The notes beneath the pieces were generated by a model that was not told the origin of the DNA, searched no databases, and saw nothing but the letters and a program-made list of their open reading frames with translations. DNA of 64,000 nt from Lachnospiraceae bacterium (lineage in GTDB: Bacteria; Bacillota; Clostridia; Lachnospirales; Lachnospiraceae). How positions within the stretch are numbered: the stretch's first letter is position 1; each line of letters opens with the position of its first letter. Of this stretch, positions 54,795-63,765 are shown in pieces. Both the position numbers and the translations under genes were made by a program. The stretch spans positions 1 to 64,000 of the forward strand of contig CAJTEY010000017.1 of the NCBI GenBank assembly GCA_910575775.1. Reading direction: 5' to 3'.

Positions 54795-56102
54795 TTATGT
54801 GAGCGATTCGTTTTTCTTCTCGCTTGTTCCCAACAGAAAATCAATGAACTGCTGCGCTGTCCTGCCGGAAAGACCGCCGTGGGAAAGCTCCCATTTGTTC
54901 GCCAGAAGGAATAAATCCTCATCCGGCACCTTCAGTCCGTTCCGCACCGCCAGTGTTTTCACAATCTCCTGGAACTGCTTTTTATCCGGCGATCCGAAAA
55001 AGATGGTCACGCCGAAACGGTAGACAAGCGACAGCTTCTCCTGCACGGTGTCTCCCGCATGCATATCCTCGTCCCGCCTGTCCGCCTTGTCGCTGTAGTT
55101 CTCCCGGATCAGATGCCGCCTGTTGGAAGTGGCGTAAATCAGCACATTGGCCGGCTTTTTCTCAAGGCCGCCCTCAATCAGCGCCTTCAGGTATTTGTAT
55201 TCCACCTCAAAATCCTCGAAACTCAGGTCATCCATATAAATGATAAACTTGTAATTCCGGTTTTTGAGCTGGGCGATCACCGCGTTCAGATCCTGAAACT
55301 GATGCTTGTACAGTTCAATAATACGCAGGCCTTTCTCGTAATATTCGTTGGCGATAGCCTTCACGCAGGAGGATTTGCCCGTCCCCGCGTCCCCGAACAG
55401 CAGACAGTTGTTGGCGCGTCTCCCGGCCACAAAAGCCTCCGTATTCTCACAAAGCTTCTGCTTGGGAATCTCATATCCCACCAGATCATCCAGATACACA
55501 TGGGCAATGTTGCGGATCGGCACGATCCGCGCTCCCTCCTCCGTATGCTCCACACGGAAGGCTTTGTGCAGTCCCAGATCTCCCACACCGTACTCTCTGT
55601 AAAACTGGGTGAGCGTCGCTTTCATGGCCGCAGCGTTCTCATTCTCCACAAAATGCTGCGCCAGCGTACAGATTCGGTCACGGATACGCCTGTTATAGAT
55701 CTTACTGTCCGCCGAAGCGCCTCTGTAAGCCAGCACCACGGCAAACTCCGGCGCCTTTAAGACCTCCATCATCTCCGTGAAATCATAATCAAAAAATTCC
55801 TTGAAGATCGCGATATCATGCAGCACCAGTTCATTGATACTGCCTTCTACCTCGCCCCGCATCTCGCAGGCGCAGCTATAGCTGTTTTCGTTGTTTACCA
55901 GCAGGTTCGTCAGATAACAGTGCCAGAGATTCCCGTAAAAGCCGTGATCCGCCGCCTGCTCGGAGAGCCTGTGCATACACCTGTAAAAGAGCGGCCTCGC
56001 CCTGCCGTCCCCGGAGCGGTAGTGCTCCATCAGCCACACCACATCCCGCAGGATATCCCCGTCCGCAAATTCCTTATATATGATCAATTCCTCTTCTCTC
56101 AT
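54795..56102 (-). CDS. DUF815-family AAA-type ATPase
   Basis: 435 residues. The N-terminal 190 are helical and without known motif. ATPase part: LLFGDAGTGKSSCVKAIANE (Walker A, about residue 240), FIIYMDDLSFEDFEVEYKYL (Walker B), VLIYATSNRRHLIREN (sensor), VYRFGVTIFF and a C-terminal lid region with GGLSGRTAQQFIDFLL. The pattern is DUF815. The function is not known. It seems to be the first gene of a DUF815-ppx-ppk1 operon, so a link to polyphosphate is possible. Confidence 0.87.
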   Translation of the reverse strand: MREEELIIYKEFADGDILRDVVWLMEHYRSGDGRARPLFYRCMHRLSEQAADHGFYGNLWHCYLTNLLVNNENSYSCACEMRGEVEGSINELVLHDIAIFKEFFDYDFTEMMEVLKAPEFAVVLAYRGASADSKIYNRRIRDRICTLAQHFVENENAAAMKATLTQFYREYGVGDLGLHKAFRVEHTEEGARIVPIRNIAHVYLDDLVGYEIPKQKLCENTEAFVAGRRANNCLLFGDAGTGKSSCVKAIANEYYEKGLRIIELYKHQFQDLNAVIAQLKNRNYKFIIYMDDLSFEDFEVEYKYLKALIEGGLEKKPANVLIYATSNRRHLIRENYSDKADRRDEDMHAGDTVQEKLSLVYRFGVTIFFGSPDKKQFQEIVKTLAVRNGLKVPDEDLFLLANKWELSHGGLSGRTAQQFIDFLLGTSEKKNESLT

Positions 56103-56129
56103 CCTCTTCTATCCTCCGCCAGTCTTTTC

Positions 56130-56223
56130 AGAGAATACCGCATTTCAGGCATTCTCTGGTGCGAAACATAGAAGTTCTTTGCGAAGCAGCCTTTGCTGCG
56201 AGCATTAGAACTTCTTTTCGCAC
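56130..56223. repeat. Intergenic palindromic element, copy H
   Basis: Module 2 type at 56130-56157 (AGAGAAT / ATTCTCT) and module 1 type at 56159-56223: outer stem GTGCGAAA with TTTTCGCAC, AGAAGTTCT / AGAACTTCT, GCAGC / GCTGC. It lies between pheA and the DUF815 gene. The order of modules is the same as in copy C. Confidence 0.8.
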
Positions 56224-56233
56224 GTTTCACGCT

Positions 56234-57361
56234 TTAGTAGTTGCCCAGTATTCTCAAGTTGCGCGCCTCATCCCGCAGTCCGCGCAGGGCGTTTTTCACC
56301 GCACCGTCCGCAAAATTCCCCTCAAAATCGATAAAGAAGCGGTACTCCCAGTTGCGGTCCTCAATGGGACGGCTCTCAATCTTTGTCATATTGAGATTAT
56401 TATAGATAAAATGGGACAGCATATGGTAAAGTGAGCCGCTCTCATGGGGCACCTCCAGACAAATGCTGATCTTCCCCGCATCCTTTCTGAATATCTTCTG
56501 GTTGGTGACAATGATAAACCGAGTGGAGTTGGTATCCGACTGGTTCACGCCCTGCGCCAGAATATCCAGACCGTAGATCTTGGCCGCCTGTTCGCTGGCG
56601 ATGGCCGCCTGGGTCCTGTCACCCTCCTCGCTCACCTTGCGGGCCGCGAAGGCGTTATTTTTCAGGCTGACCTGTCTCCAGTCCTCGTGTTCGTTTAAGT
56701 ACCGTGCGCTCTGCATCAGCGACTGCGGATGGGAGTACACCGTCTTGATCTGCGAAAGCGCCGTCCCCGGCAGACCCATCAGACAGTGCTCGATTTCGAT
56801 AATCTGCTCGCCCACGATATAATTCTCAAATTCCACAAGCAGATCATAAATCTCACTGACAATTCCAGCCGTGGAATTTTCGATGGGCAGCACCGCAAAA
56901 TCCGCGCTTCCCTCCTCTATGGACATCATAGCTTCCCTGAAGGTTTCCACATGGAAGCTCTTCACCTGTTCCCCGAAATATCGCAGCATCGCCATCTGGG
57001 AATAAGCCCCCTCCGCTCCCTGAAAAACAACCCTGGCACGCTCAGTCTCCAGCCTGTCCACTCCGATAAACGGAAGCCGCCCAAGCGATCCCGCCTCCAC
57101 CAGCTTCTGATACTGGAGTTTTCTGCTCATGGACATAATCTGCTCAAAAAGCTCCTGCACGCCGTGGGCATTAAAAGGGTCATGGGTGAGGGAGCGCACC
57201 TTCTTGAGCTTCTCCTCCTCCCTGACCTTGTCAAATACTTTCTTCCCCGTCTCAATCTTGTAATCGGCCACTTGCGAGGAAATTGCCATGCGCTCCTCGT
57301 AGAGCGCCACAATTTTCTCGTCAATCACGTCAAGCCGGCCCCGCAATTCCAGTAAATCCAT
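56234..57361 (-). CDS. pheA: Bifunctional chorismate mutase / prephenate dehydratase
   Basis: 375 residues from MDLLELRGRLDVIDEKIVAL; AAAGGA lies 8 bases upstream. Chorismate mutase (AroQ) at about 1-85 with LRGRLDVIDEKIVALYEER and QVADYKIETGK. Prephenate dehydratase at about 105-285 with VFQGAEGAYSQMAMLRYFG, PIENSTAGIVSEIYDLL and NSTRFIIVTNQ (catalytic TRF). ACT domain at about 297-370 with VPHESGSLYHMLSHF and ESRPIEDRNWEYRFF, where phenylalanine would bind for feedback. It makes phenylpyruvate from chorismate. It appears monocistronic. Confidence 0.95.
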   Translation of the reverse strand: MDLLELRGRLDVIDEKIVALYEERMAISSQVADYKIETGKKVFDKVREEEKLKKVRSLTHDPFNAHGVQELFEQIMSMSRKLQYQKLVEAGSLGRLPFIGVDRLETERARVVFQGAEGAYSQMAMLRYFGEQVKSFHVETFREAMMSIEEGSADFAVLPIENSTAGIVSEIYDLLVEFENYIVGEQIIEIEHCLMGLPGTALSQIKTVYSHPQSLMQSARYLNEHEDWRQVSLKNNAFAARKVSEEGDRTQAAIASEQAAKIYGLDILAQGVNQSDTNSTRFIIVTNQKIFRKDAGKISICLEVPHESGSLYHMLSHFIYNNLNMTKIESRPIEDRNWEYRFFIDFEGNFADGAVKNALRGLRDEARNLRILGNY

Positions 57362-57567
57362 TTTCCCTGTCCTTTCAATCATCTCGTTCAGCCCGCGCCA
57401 TTCGCAAAATCGCGCCTTTGGCGCTCTCCGCTGCTTCGCGGCTATTTTTGCTCATAAGAAGGCGCTCCCTCAGAACTGTATCCATCTGTCAAATTCGTGC
57501 AAGCACAATTTGCCCGACGGATGCAGCTCTGGCTGAACTGATAAGTAAAGTTTACCGCAATTTGTTC

Positions 57568-57596
57568 TTGATAGCAAGCGGCTTTCCAGATATAAT
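57568..57596 (+). promoter_or_regulatory. Sigma-A promoter of the DUF5050 gene
   Basis: TTGATA (57568-57573), 17 bp, TATAAT (57591-57596). The transcript would start about 30 bases before the start codon at 57635. It lies in the divergent region with pheA. Confidence 0.82.
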
Positions 57597-57634
57597 AGTA
57601 ATGTTACGAAGGCACTTTCCGGGGAGGGAATCTC

Positions 57635-58672
57635 ATGACAACCAAGCAAAAAAATATCCTCATCCTTTCTATAGCAGGAGTTATTTTAATAGTTCTGCTG
57701 CTGTTTGTGTTACTGAGCAGCCGCATTCCCATGAATGACGAATATACGACTGGAAACACCACTGGAAACCTAAACAACGGCGGGTATTTCTGCGAGATGG
57801 ACGGACGGGTGTATTTCGCCAACGCATACGACAATTTCGCCCTCTACTCCATGAATCCGGACGAGACGGATCTGGTCAAATTTAACGAAGGTGCCGTCTC
57901 TTCCATCAATGCTGCAGGAAACTATCTCTATTACGCCCAGATCAGCGGCGGCACAGAGGCAGGCGGCATCGGCAGCGCCGTGCGGATGGCCGGTATCTAC
58001 CGGAGCAACCTGAAAGGAAAATCCGTGGTCGGATTGGACCGCTGCGACATCGTCAGTATGCAGCTTTGCGGTAACTATCTCTACTACGAAAAGTACGATA
58101 AACAGATCGGCACCTCCCTTGACAAAGTACGCATTGACAAAAAAGACAGACAGACTGTTGCGGAAGCGATTATCAATCCCAACTGCTATGTAAACGGCAA
58201 AATCTATTACAACGGCGCAGCGGAGGATCATTACCTTCACGCCCTCGACGTAACCACGGACAAAGATTCCGTCGTCTGGCAGGGAAACATCTGGAATCCC
58301 ATCGTGCAGGACGGCTACGTCTATTACATGGATGTGGCGGAAAACTATCGCCTGTGCCGCTACAGTTTATCCAACAATGTGGTGGAGGTTCTGACCAACG
58401 ACCGCATTGATATGTTCAATGTCTACGGCAACTACATATACTATCAGGTAAGCTCGGCAGACTCCCCTGCCCTCAAGCGCATGATGACTGACGGCAGTCT
58501 GCAGGAGGTCGTGCGGGAAGGCGTGTACCAGAACATCAATATTACCTCCGAGTATGTATACTTTAACTCCTTCAACGAATCCACGCCGGTATACAAGACA
58601 TACACCTATGGCCCGATCAACGTGACCACCTTCGATGCCGCAAGGGAAGCGGCCATGGCAAACTTAAAGTGA
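57635..58672 (+). CDS. Membrane-anchored DUF5050 propeller-like protein
   Basis: 345 residues. One N-terminal helix (ILSIAGVILIVLLLFVLLSS) anchors an extracellular domain made of repeated YFANAYDN-, LYYAQIS-, YLYYEKYD-, KIYYNGA-, YVYYMD-, YIYYQVS- and YVYFNSF-like units, the DUF5050 pattern of about seven YYxx blades. The role is unknown, probably a surface or sensing protein. Its promoter and terminator flank it, so it is a single-gene unit. Confidence 0.8.
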   Translation: MTTKQKNILILSIAGVILIVLLLFVLLSSRIPMNDEYTTGNTTGNLNNGGYFCEMDGRVYFANAYDNFALYSMNPDETDLVKFNEGAVSSINAAGNYLYYAQISGGTEAGGIGSAVRMAGIYRSNLKGKSVVGLDRCDIVSMQLCGNYLYYEKYDKQIGTSLDKVRIDKKDRQTVAEAIINPNCYVNGKIYYNGAAEDHYLHALDVTTDKDSVVWQGNIWNPIVQDGYVYYMDVAENYRLCRYSLSNNVVEVLTNDRIDMFNVYGNYIYYQVSSADSPALKRMMTDGSLQEVVREGVYQNINITSEYVYFNSFNESTPVYKTYTYGPINVTTFDAAREAAMANLK

Positions 58673-58686
58673 CTTAAAGCAGCATA

Positions 58687-58716
58687 AAAGGGACTGCCTT
58701 TGCAGTCCCTTTCCTT
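58687..58716 (+). terminator. Intrinsic terminator of the DUF5050 gene
   Basis: AAAGGGACTGC (58687-58697) pairs with GCAGTCCCTTT (58702-58712) and a pyrimidine-rich tail follows. Being symmetrical, it may also serve the convergent folBK gene. Confidence 0.85.
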
Positions 58717-58745
58717 TGTCCATCTACTCTGATTCTGTGTGCGGT

Positions 58746-59591
58746 TCAATCTAATAACACATGTTTTTCTCCGTTCCGCTCCACATCCGAAAGAAGCTCC
58801 AGCACTGATTTATTAAAAACGGGATGCCTCTCGTACGGGGCGATCTGCGCAAGCGGCTTCAGCACAAAATCACGGTTCTGCATATCCCGATGGGGAATCG
58901 TCAATTTCTTCGTATCCATCACCCTTCCCTCATAGAGAAGAATATCCAGATCCAGTGTTCTCGGTCCCCAGCGTTCCTTCCGTTCTCTGGCCTCTGCTCT
59001 CTCAATCCTCTGCAGCACCTCCAGTAGCTCTTCCGGCGTGTAGAGCGTCTCAACAGACATTGCACCGTTCAGATAATCCGCCTGCTCCACACCGCCGTAG
59101 GGCGTCGTCTCCACCCAGTCCGAAACGCGCAGCACCTTGCACTTCTTATCGTCAAGCAGGGCATCCACCGCCGCACTCAGATGCGCCCTTTTGTCTCCGA
59201 TATTGGAACCACAGGCGATATAGACCAGCCGCCAGCCTCTCGTGATCTTTACGGAAACCGAACCGAAAGGCACTGTAATCGGCGCTTCCGGCTTTTTCAC
59301 CTCCATAGTAACCTGTCTGACATAGGGAAACTGCAAAAGCAGCGCCTCCGCAGCCCGCTCTGCGGCCGTCTCAATCAGTTTGTATGTATGCTCCGTGAGA
59401 AAGGTGTGCAGAAAGCGGCATACCACGCCGTAGTTCGTGGACAGTGCCAGATCATCCGCCATGCCTGCCGCCCGGGTATCCGTATCCAGAACCACACTCA
59501 CATAAAAATTCTGCCCCTTTTCATTTTCCTGCTGATACACGCCGTGATAGGCGTATACCTGCAGATCCTCCACTATAATCTGATCCGCCAT
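58746..59591 (-). CDS. folBK: Bifunctional dihydroneopterin aldolase / HPPK
   Basis: 281 residues. FolB part at about 1-118 (DLQVYAYHGVYQQENEKGQN with the catalytic-lysine region MEVKKPEAP). FolK part from about 125 (VYIACGSNIGDKRAHL, then ERWGPRTLDLDILLYEGR, IPHRDMQNRDFVLKPL). It converts dihydroneopterin to 6-hydroxymethyl-dihydropterin and activates it with ATP. It is the last gene of the folate cluster. Confidence 0.94.
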   Translation of the reverse strand: MADQIIVEDLQVYAYHGVYQQENEKGQNFYVSVVLDTDTRAAGMADDLALSTNYGVVCRFLHTFLTEHTYKLIETAAERAAEALLLQFPYVRQVTMEVKKPEAPITVPFGSVSVKITRGWRLVYIACGSNIGDKRAHLSAAVDALLDDKKCKVLRVSDWVETTPYGGVEQADYLNGAMSVETLYTPEELLEVLQRIERAEARERKERWGPRTLDLDILLYEGRVMDTKKLTIPHRDMQNRDFVLKPLAQIAPYERHPVFNKSVLELLSDVERNGEKHVLLD

Positions 59592-59657
59592 CACCGGCTC
59601 CCTTCCCGCCCGGATAAAGAGCGTTATATATCATCTGCTATTCATCTTTGTCCTGCA

Positions 59658-60473
59658 CTAGTTCCTGTAGCCGTAGCGAATCGCCTCCGTCATCTTGACA
59701 GCGCGGGCATTCTCCTTCACGTCATGTACCCGCACAAACATAACGCCCCGCTGGACACCGTAAACCGTAGTTACCAGCGTTCCTTCCATGCGGTCATTCA
59801 CCGGAAGATCCATTCCCATACCCACTACAGATTTACGGCTTGCGCCAAGAAGCAGCGGATAGCCAAGGGAATGGAACTTCTGCAGATTATCAATGATTTC
59901 CAGATTGTTCTCGTAGCTCTTGCCGTAACCGATACCGGGGTCAAGGATAATCTTGTCATATGCGATCCCCTTACTGCTTGCAAGCTCCAGGGAAGCCTCC
60001 AGATCCCAGAACATCTCCTCAATCAGATTCTTATACTTCATTTCCTTGCGGTTATGTGACAGACAGCAGGGCAGTCCCGACTCCGCAATCACCTGCGCCA
60101 TATTTTCATCATACTTCAGTCCCCAGATATCGTTGATCATATCCACGCCCGCCGCAATGCCTGCCTTCGCCACTTCGGACTTATAGGTGTCCAGAGAAAT
60201 CGGAACATTAAATCTGGATTTAATCGCTTCGATTACAGGAGTCACCCGTTCAATCTCCTCCTGCGCAGAAATCTGTGTGTAACCCGGTCTTGTGGACTCA
60301 CCGCCCACATCCACAATATCCATACCATCTGTTATCATCTTTTCTACGTGATATAATGCCTGATCCAGATCGTTATACTTTCCTCCGTCAGAAAAAGAAT
60401 CGGGTGTTACGTTGAGTATTCCCATCACATAAGCATGCCCTTTTGTTCTGAAATCTCTCTGTCCTATCCTCAT
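59658..60473 (-). CDS. folP: Dihydropteroate synthase
   Basis: 271 residues. Motifs are YVMGILNVTPDSFSDGGKY, DVGGESTRPGYTQIS, INDIWGLK, LDPGIGYGKSYENN and YPLLLGASRKSV. It joins the pterin to p-aminobenzoate and is the sulfonamide target. It lies between folE and folBK with short gaps, so probably one operon. Confidence 0.96.
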   Translation of the reverse strand: MRIGQRDFRTKGHAYVMGILNVTPDSFSDGGKYNDLDQALYHVEKMITDGMDIVDVGGESTRPGYTQISAQEEIERVTPVIEAIKSRFNVPISLDTYKSEVAKAGIAAGVDMINDIWGLKYDENMAQVIAESGLPCCLSHNRKEMKYKNLIEEMFWDLEASLELASSKGIAYDKIILDPGIGYGKSYENNLEIIDNLQKFHSLGYPLLLGASRKSVVGMGMDLPVNDRMEGTLVTTVYGVQRGVMFVRVHDVKENARAVKMTEAIRYGYRN

Positions 60474-60522
60474 TTTCCTATCCTCCGTATTCTTTGTTAT
60501 ATGATTACTTATCCACAGGATC

Positions 60523-61110
60523 TTATTTTGTTAAATCCCGATTATATACTTTGTTCTCTCCGATCATACGAAAAAACAGTTCCTGCCACTTCGGATCTTC
60601 CCGAAAACAGCCTCTGGACGCCAGTGTCATTGTCCTGCTCCCCGGTTTCTCCACCCCCCGCATGGTCATACAGAGATGCTCCGCCTCCACCATGACAATC
60701 GCACCCTGCGGCTTTAAGTGCTCCATAACAGCTTCTACAATCTGAATGGTCATCTGCTCCTGAATCTGCGGCCTTCTGGCATAAACCTCCACCGTTCTGG
60801 CCAGCTTGCTTAAGCCCACCACCTTTCCGTCCGGGAGATAAGCGATATGCACCTTCCCGTAAAACGGCATCAGATGATGTTCACAAATAGAATAAAAGGT
60901 GATATCTTTTACCAGAACGATCTCGTTGCTCGCAACGGCAAATGTCTTTGCCAGATGCTCCCCGGCATTCTCATCCATTCCCGAAAAAATTTCCCCGTAC
61001 ATGCGGGCAATCCTGTCCGGCGTATCCCGCAGCCCCTCTCTGTTCACATCCTCGCCAATGCCCTCTAAGAGCAGCCTGACCGCCTCTTCAATTTTTGTCT
61101 GATCTACCAT
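60523..61110 (-). CDS. folE: GTP cyclohydrolase I
   Basis: 195 residues. Signs are [39 protein letters not shown] with the zinc cysteine and histidines, and [15 protein letters not shown] with the second zinc cysteine. It opens the folate pathway from GTP. The start has AGGAG 8 bases upstream and lies inside the folC end (about 23-base overlap), so translation is coupled. Confidence 0.96.
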   Translation of the reverse strand: MVDQTKIEEAVRLLLEGIGEDVNREGLRDTPDRIARMYGEIFSGMDENAGEHLAKTFAVASNEIVLVKDITFYSICEHHLMPFYGKVHIAYLPDGKVVGLSKLARTVEVYARRPQIQEQMTIQIVEAVMEHLKPQGAIVMVEAEHLCMTMRGVEKPGSRTMTLASRGCFREDPKWQELFFRMIGENKVYNRDLTK

Positions 61111-62419
61111 GGGTATCTCTCCTGATCGTATCTCTGTGCGCGACTGTATCCATCAGTTCTCCCAGATAGGAGAGAGAGCCGAAGGCGACAATAACGGCAT
61201 CCTTATCTTTTCCCGTCAGCAGATACGCGATTTCCACCGCCTCCTGCACACTGTCCGCCGCCGTCACGGCCCTGTGGTACTCCCTGGCCGCCTCCGCCAG
61301 CTCCAGCGCTGACAGCGCGCGCTCCTTTAAGGGCGGCGTAACGGTAATGATATGGGATGCCAGTTCAAAGGTATGTCGAATCACCTTGTCATATTCTTTG
61401 TCCCGTAACATTCCCATTATATAAATAATTTTCCTGTTTGTAAAATAAAAACGGATACTTTCCGCCAATTTTTTGGCCGCATCCTCATTGTGCGCACCAT
61501 CCGCGATAAAGAGCGGTCTCTTCGCGATCACATCAAACCTTCCATGCCATCTCGTCTGCAAAAGCCCCTGTCTCAGCTTCTCCTCCGGCACCTTAAAGCC
61601 GCACCTGACAAGCGCAAGAACCGTCTCCACAGCTAAAACCGCATTCTCAATCTGAAACTTTCCCAGCATGGAGATCTCCAGATCCTTATACTTATCGTAG
61701 TCAAACTTCTGCTTCGTCACGCCGTATCTGATCCGCTTCGCGCGGGATATATCCGCCGTGAAAAACTTTGCCTTTTTGATCAGGGCGGACTGCCGCAAAA
61801 TCTTCATCACTTCCGGATCCTGTTTCAGCGATATAACATAACACTTGCTTTTTATTATACCTGCTTTCGTCAGCGCGATCTCTTTCAGGCTCTCCCCCAG
61901 AATATCCATATGATCCATGCTGATAGAGGCAAAAACCGCCGCCACCGTTGTATTCACCACGTTTGTGGCATCCAGCGCACCGCCAAGCCCTGTCTCCAGC
62001 ACCACCAGATCGCATTTCTTGTCCAGAAAATACAGAAAGGCAACCGCCGTTTCTATCTCAAAAAGAGTGGGATGCGCCAGTCCCTGTGCCGCCATCTGCT
62101 CCGCCGCCGCCTTTACAGGCTCCAGATACTTGCACAGCCCCGACTGCGTGATTTCACGGCCGTTGATCTGAAACCGCTCCCGGTACCCTTTCACGGCAGG
62201 TGAAAGATACCTGCCGACCCGGTATCCCGCTTCCTGCATGACTGTGGAAATATAGGCGAGCGTTGAACCCTTTCCGTTGGTGCCGGCGATATGTACGAAT
62301 TTCAGCTGATCCTGCGGATCACCGAGCGCGGCACACAGATGACGCATGGTTTCCAGCCCCATAACACTGCCAAGAGGCTGCACCTCTTCTATATACTGCA
62401 TGGCTTCCCGATAGTTCAT
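61088..62419 (-). CDS. folC: Folylpolyglutamate synthase / dihydrofolate synthase
   Basis: 443 residues from [18 protein letters not shown], the normal family start; upstream in-frame codons (to 62515) have no homology. Motifs are [19 protein letters not shown] (P-loop), [34 protein letters not shown] and [15 protein letters not shown]. It adds glutamate residues to folates. It is the first gene of the folC-folE-folP-folBK cluster. Confidence 0.94.
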   Translation of the reverse strand: MNYREAMQYIEEVQPLGSVMGLETMRHLCAALGDPQDQLKFVHIAGTNGKGSTLAYISTVMQEAGYRVGRYLSPAVKGYRERFQINGREITQSGLCKYLEPVKAAAEQMAAQGLAHPTLFEIETAVAFLYFLDKKCDLVVLETGLGGALDATNVVNTTVAAVFASISMDHMDILGESLKEIALTKAGIIKSKCYVISLKQDPEVMKILRQSALIKKAKFFTADISRAKRIRYGVTKQKFDYDKYKDLEISMLGKFQIENAVLAVETVLALVRCGFKVPEEKLRQGLLQTRWHGRFDVIAKRPLFIADGAHNEDAAKKLAESIRFYFTNRKIIYIMGMLRDKEYDKVIRHTFELASHIITVTPPLKERALSALELAEAAREYHRAVTAADSVQEAVEIAYLLTGKDKDAVIVAFGSLSYLGELMDTVAHRDTIRRDTHGRSDKN

Positions 62420-62623
62420 GGCTCTCCTCTTCCCTCCCGAATTTATCCCCGACCGAGCAGGGAAGAGCCTTCTTCCCCTACTCGCCGAGCGGCCCGCGCA
62501 CCTCCTTGGCGGCATACTTCCTCTGCACGGGTCTGCACATAAAAAATGGCGTCACGATTCCTAACCCCCGGCAATCAACCCTAACCGTGTATAAATGTGC
62601 CGAAACCCGGCAACACTGTCAGC

Positions 62624-63037
62624 ATGAGAAAATTTTTGCACAACTTCATTCACTGCGGCCTGCTTGGGTGGTTTCTGGAAATCACCTTCACGGCCTTCCA
62701 CGCCTTCCGCAGGCGCGACTGTAAACTGCCCGGCACAACTTCCGTCTGGATGTTTCCCATCTACGGACTGGCAGCGTTTCTCTCCCCCGTCTGCCGCCTG
62801 CTTCGGAACCGTTCCGTGCTTTTCCGCGGCCTGACATACATGGGGCTGATTTTTACCGGGGAATTTTTCACGGGCATGTTTCTGAACCGGCGCGAACTGT
62901 GCCCGTGGAACTACGAGCGCTGCCGCTGGAACCTGGCCAGGGTAATCCGCCTCGATTTCGCCCCCTGCTGGTTTGTCACCGGGCTCCTCTTCGAGCGTCT
63001 TCTGCGGGAAAACGATCCCTCCCTGCGCCCGGACTGA
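62624..63037 (+). CDS. Small membrane protein, CmpB-type putative ABC permease
   Basis: 137 residues from MRKFLHNFIHCGLLGWFLEI. It has about four hydrophobic segments and the pattern of PF06541-type proteins (WMFPIYGLAAF, GEFFTGMFLN, then WNYERCRWNLARVI). Despite the family name no transport role is shown. It is divergent from folC and shows only a weak ribosome binding site; the start is therefore uncertain. Confidence 0.7.
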   Translation: MRKFLHNFIHCGLLGWFLEITFTAFHAFRRRDCKLPGTTSVWMFPIYGLAAFLSPVCRLLRNRSVLFRGLTYMGLIFTGEFFTGMFLNRRELCPWNYERCRWNLARVIRLDFAPCWFVTGLLFERLLRENDPSLRPD

Positions 63038-63085
63038 GCCGGCATCCCGGACACTCCGGTCTGCCGGCGCCTTCATGGTCTGCAG

Positions 63086-63514
63086 TCAGTCTGCGTCCAT
63101 ATCAATATCGTCCGCGTCAATATTTAAGGTGTTCAACGTACGCCGTTTTCTTCTGGCCATCTCGGAAGCGTGCAGGATGTAATCCTTGACTTCCTTCGCG
63201 TGTCTGATGTGCTCCAGATAAAGCTGGGGATGCGTATTATCCCCTGTATAGCAGGCAACCGTGCCCAGCCCGAATATGCGCTCCGCCAGACTGGTCTTTA
63301 ACTCCACATCCTGCACTTTATACAAATAACAGTCGTTTTCTGTCGTGTTAAGAAGCCCCGAGTTAATGGTAATCACACGCTCGTTCACCTTGTACTTCGT
63401 AAAAGTAAACGGAAGACCGAAAAACAGCAGACGCTTGCGCTCCACATACTCCCGTATGTCCTCCCGTTCCTCTTTTTCCTCCATGTCCTTCGTTTCGTCT
63501 CTGTATTCTTCCAT
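63086..63514 (-). CDS. PH-domain (bacterial PH) protein
   Basis: 142 residues from MEEYRDETKDMEEKEERED; GGAGGT lies just before this ATG. A charged N-terminus is followed by a PH-like domain (RKRLLFFGLPFTFTKYKVNE, VITINSGLLNTTENDCYLYK, VQDVELKTSLAERIFGLGTV) and a basic then acidic tail (ARRKRRTL, DADDIDMDAD). No membrane helix. The function of such proteins is unknown. Confidence 0.72.
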   Translation of the reverse strand: MEEYRDETKDMEEKEEREDIREYVERKRLLFFGLPFTFTKYKVNERVITINSGLLNTTENDCYLYKVQDVELKTSLAERIFGLGTVACYTGDNTHPQLYLEHIRHAKEVKDYILHASEMARRKRRTLNTLNIDADDIDMDAD

Positions 63515-63681
63515 ACTTACCTCCATGCCGGCGTTTTTTGTGATGACGATTTTACAATCTTTTTCACTTTTCCGTCCGTTTCGCAATGTCTACGCATAGT
63601 GTATCACATTCCCCCTTATTTCACAATCTTCACATTTCTACCGTTCTGCCGGATTTCCCCGCCATCGTCCTTTTATCCCAC

Positions 63682-63710
63682 TTGCGTCCCCCCTTCCTTT
63701 ATGCTATGAT
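63682..63710 (+). promoter_or_regulatory. Sigma-A promoter of the nitroreductase gene
   Basis: TTGCGT (63682-63687), 17 bp, TATGAT (63705-63710), about 55 bases upstream of the start codon at 63766. Confidence 0.7.
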
Positions 63711-63765
63711 ATACAAAATATAGTAAGCAGGCAGTAACCACGCCACATCATAAGGAGGACTCCAT

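Noticed and set aside
53701-55023. A 440-residue open frame on the plus strand opposite ppx and DUF815
   Set aside because: Antisense shadow without start signals or homology. The minus-strand genes show clear motifs.
57395-57470. GC-rich hairpins upstream of pheA considered as another copy of the palindromic family or as a T-box
   Set aside because: The arms (GCGCC/GGCGC, CCGC/GCGG) do not match the family modules, and no T-box motif or specifier loop could be found.
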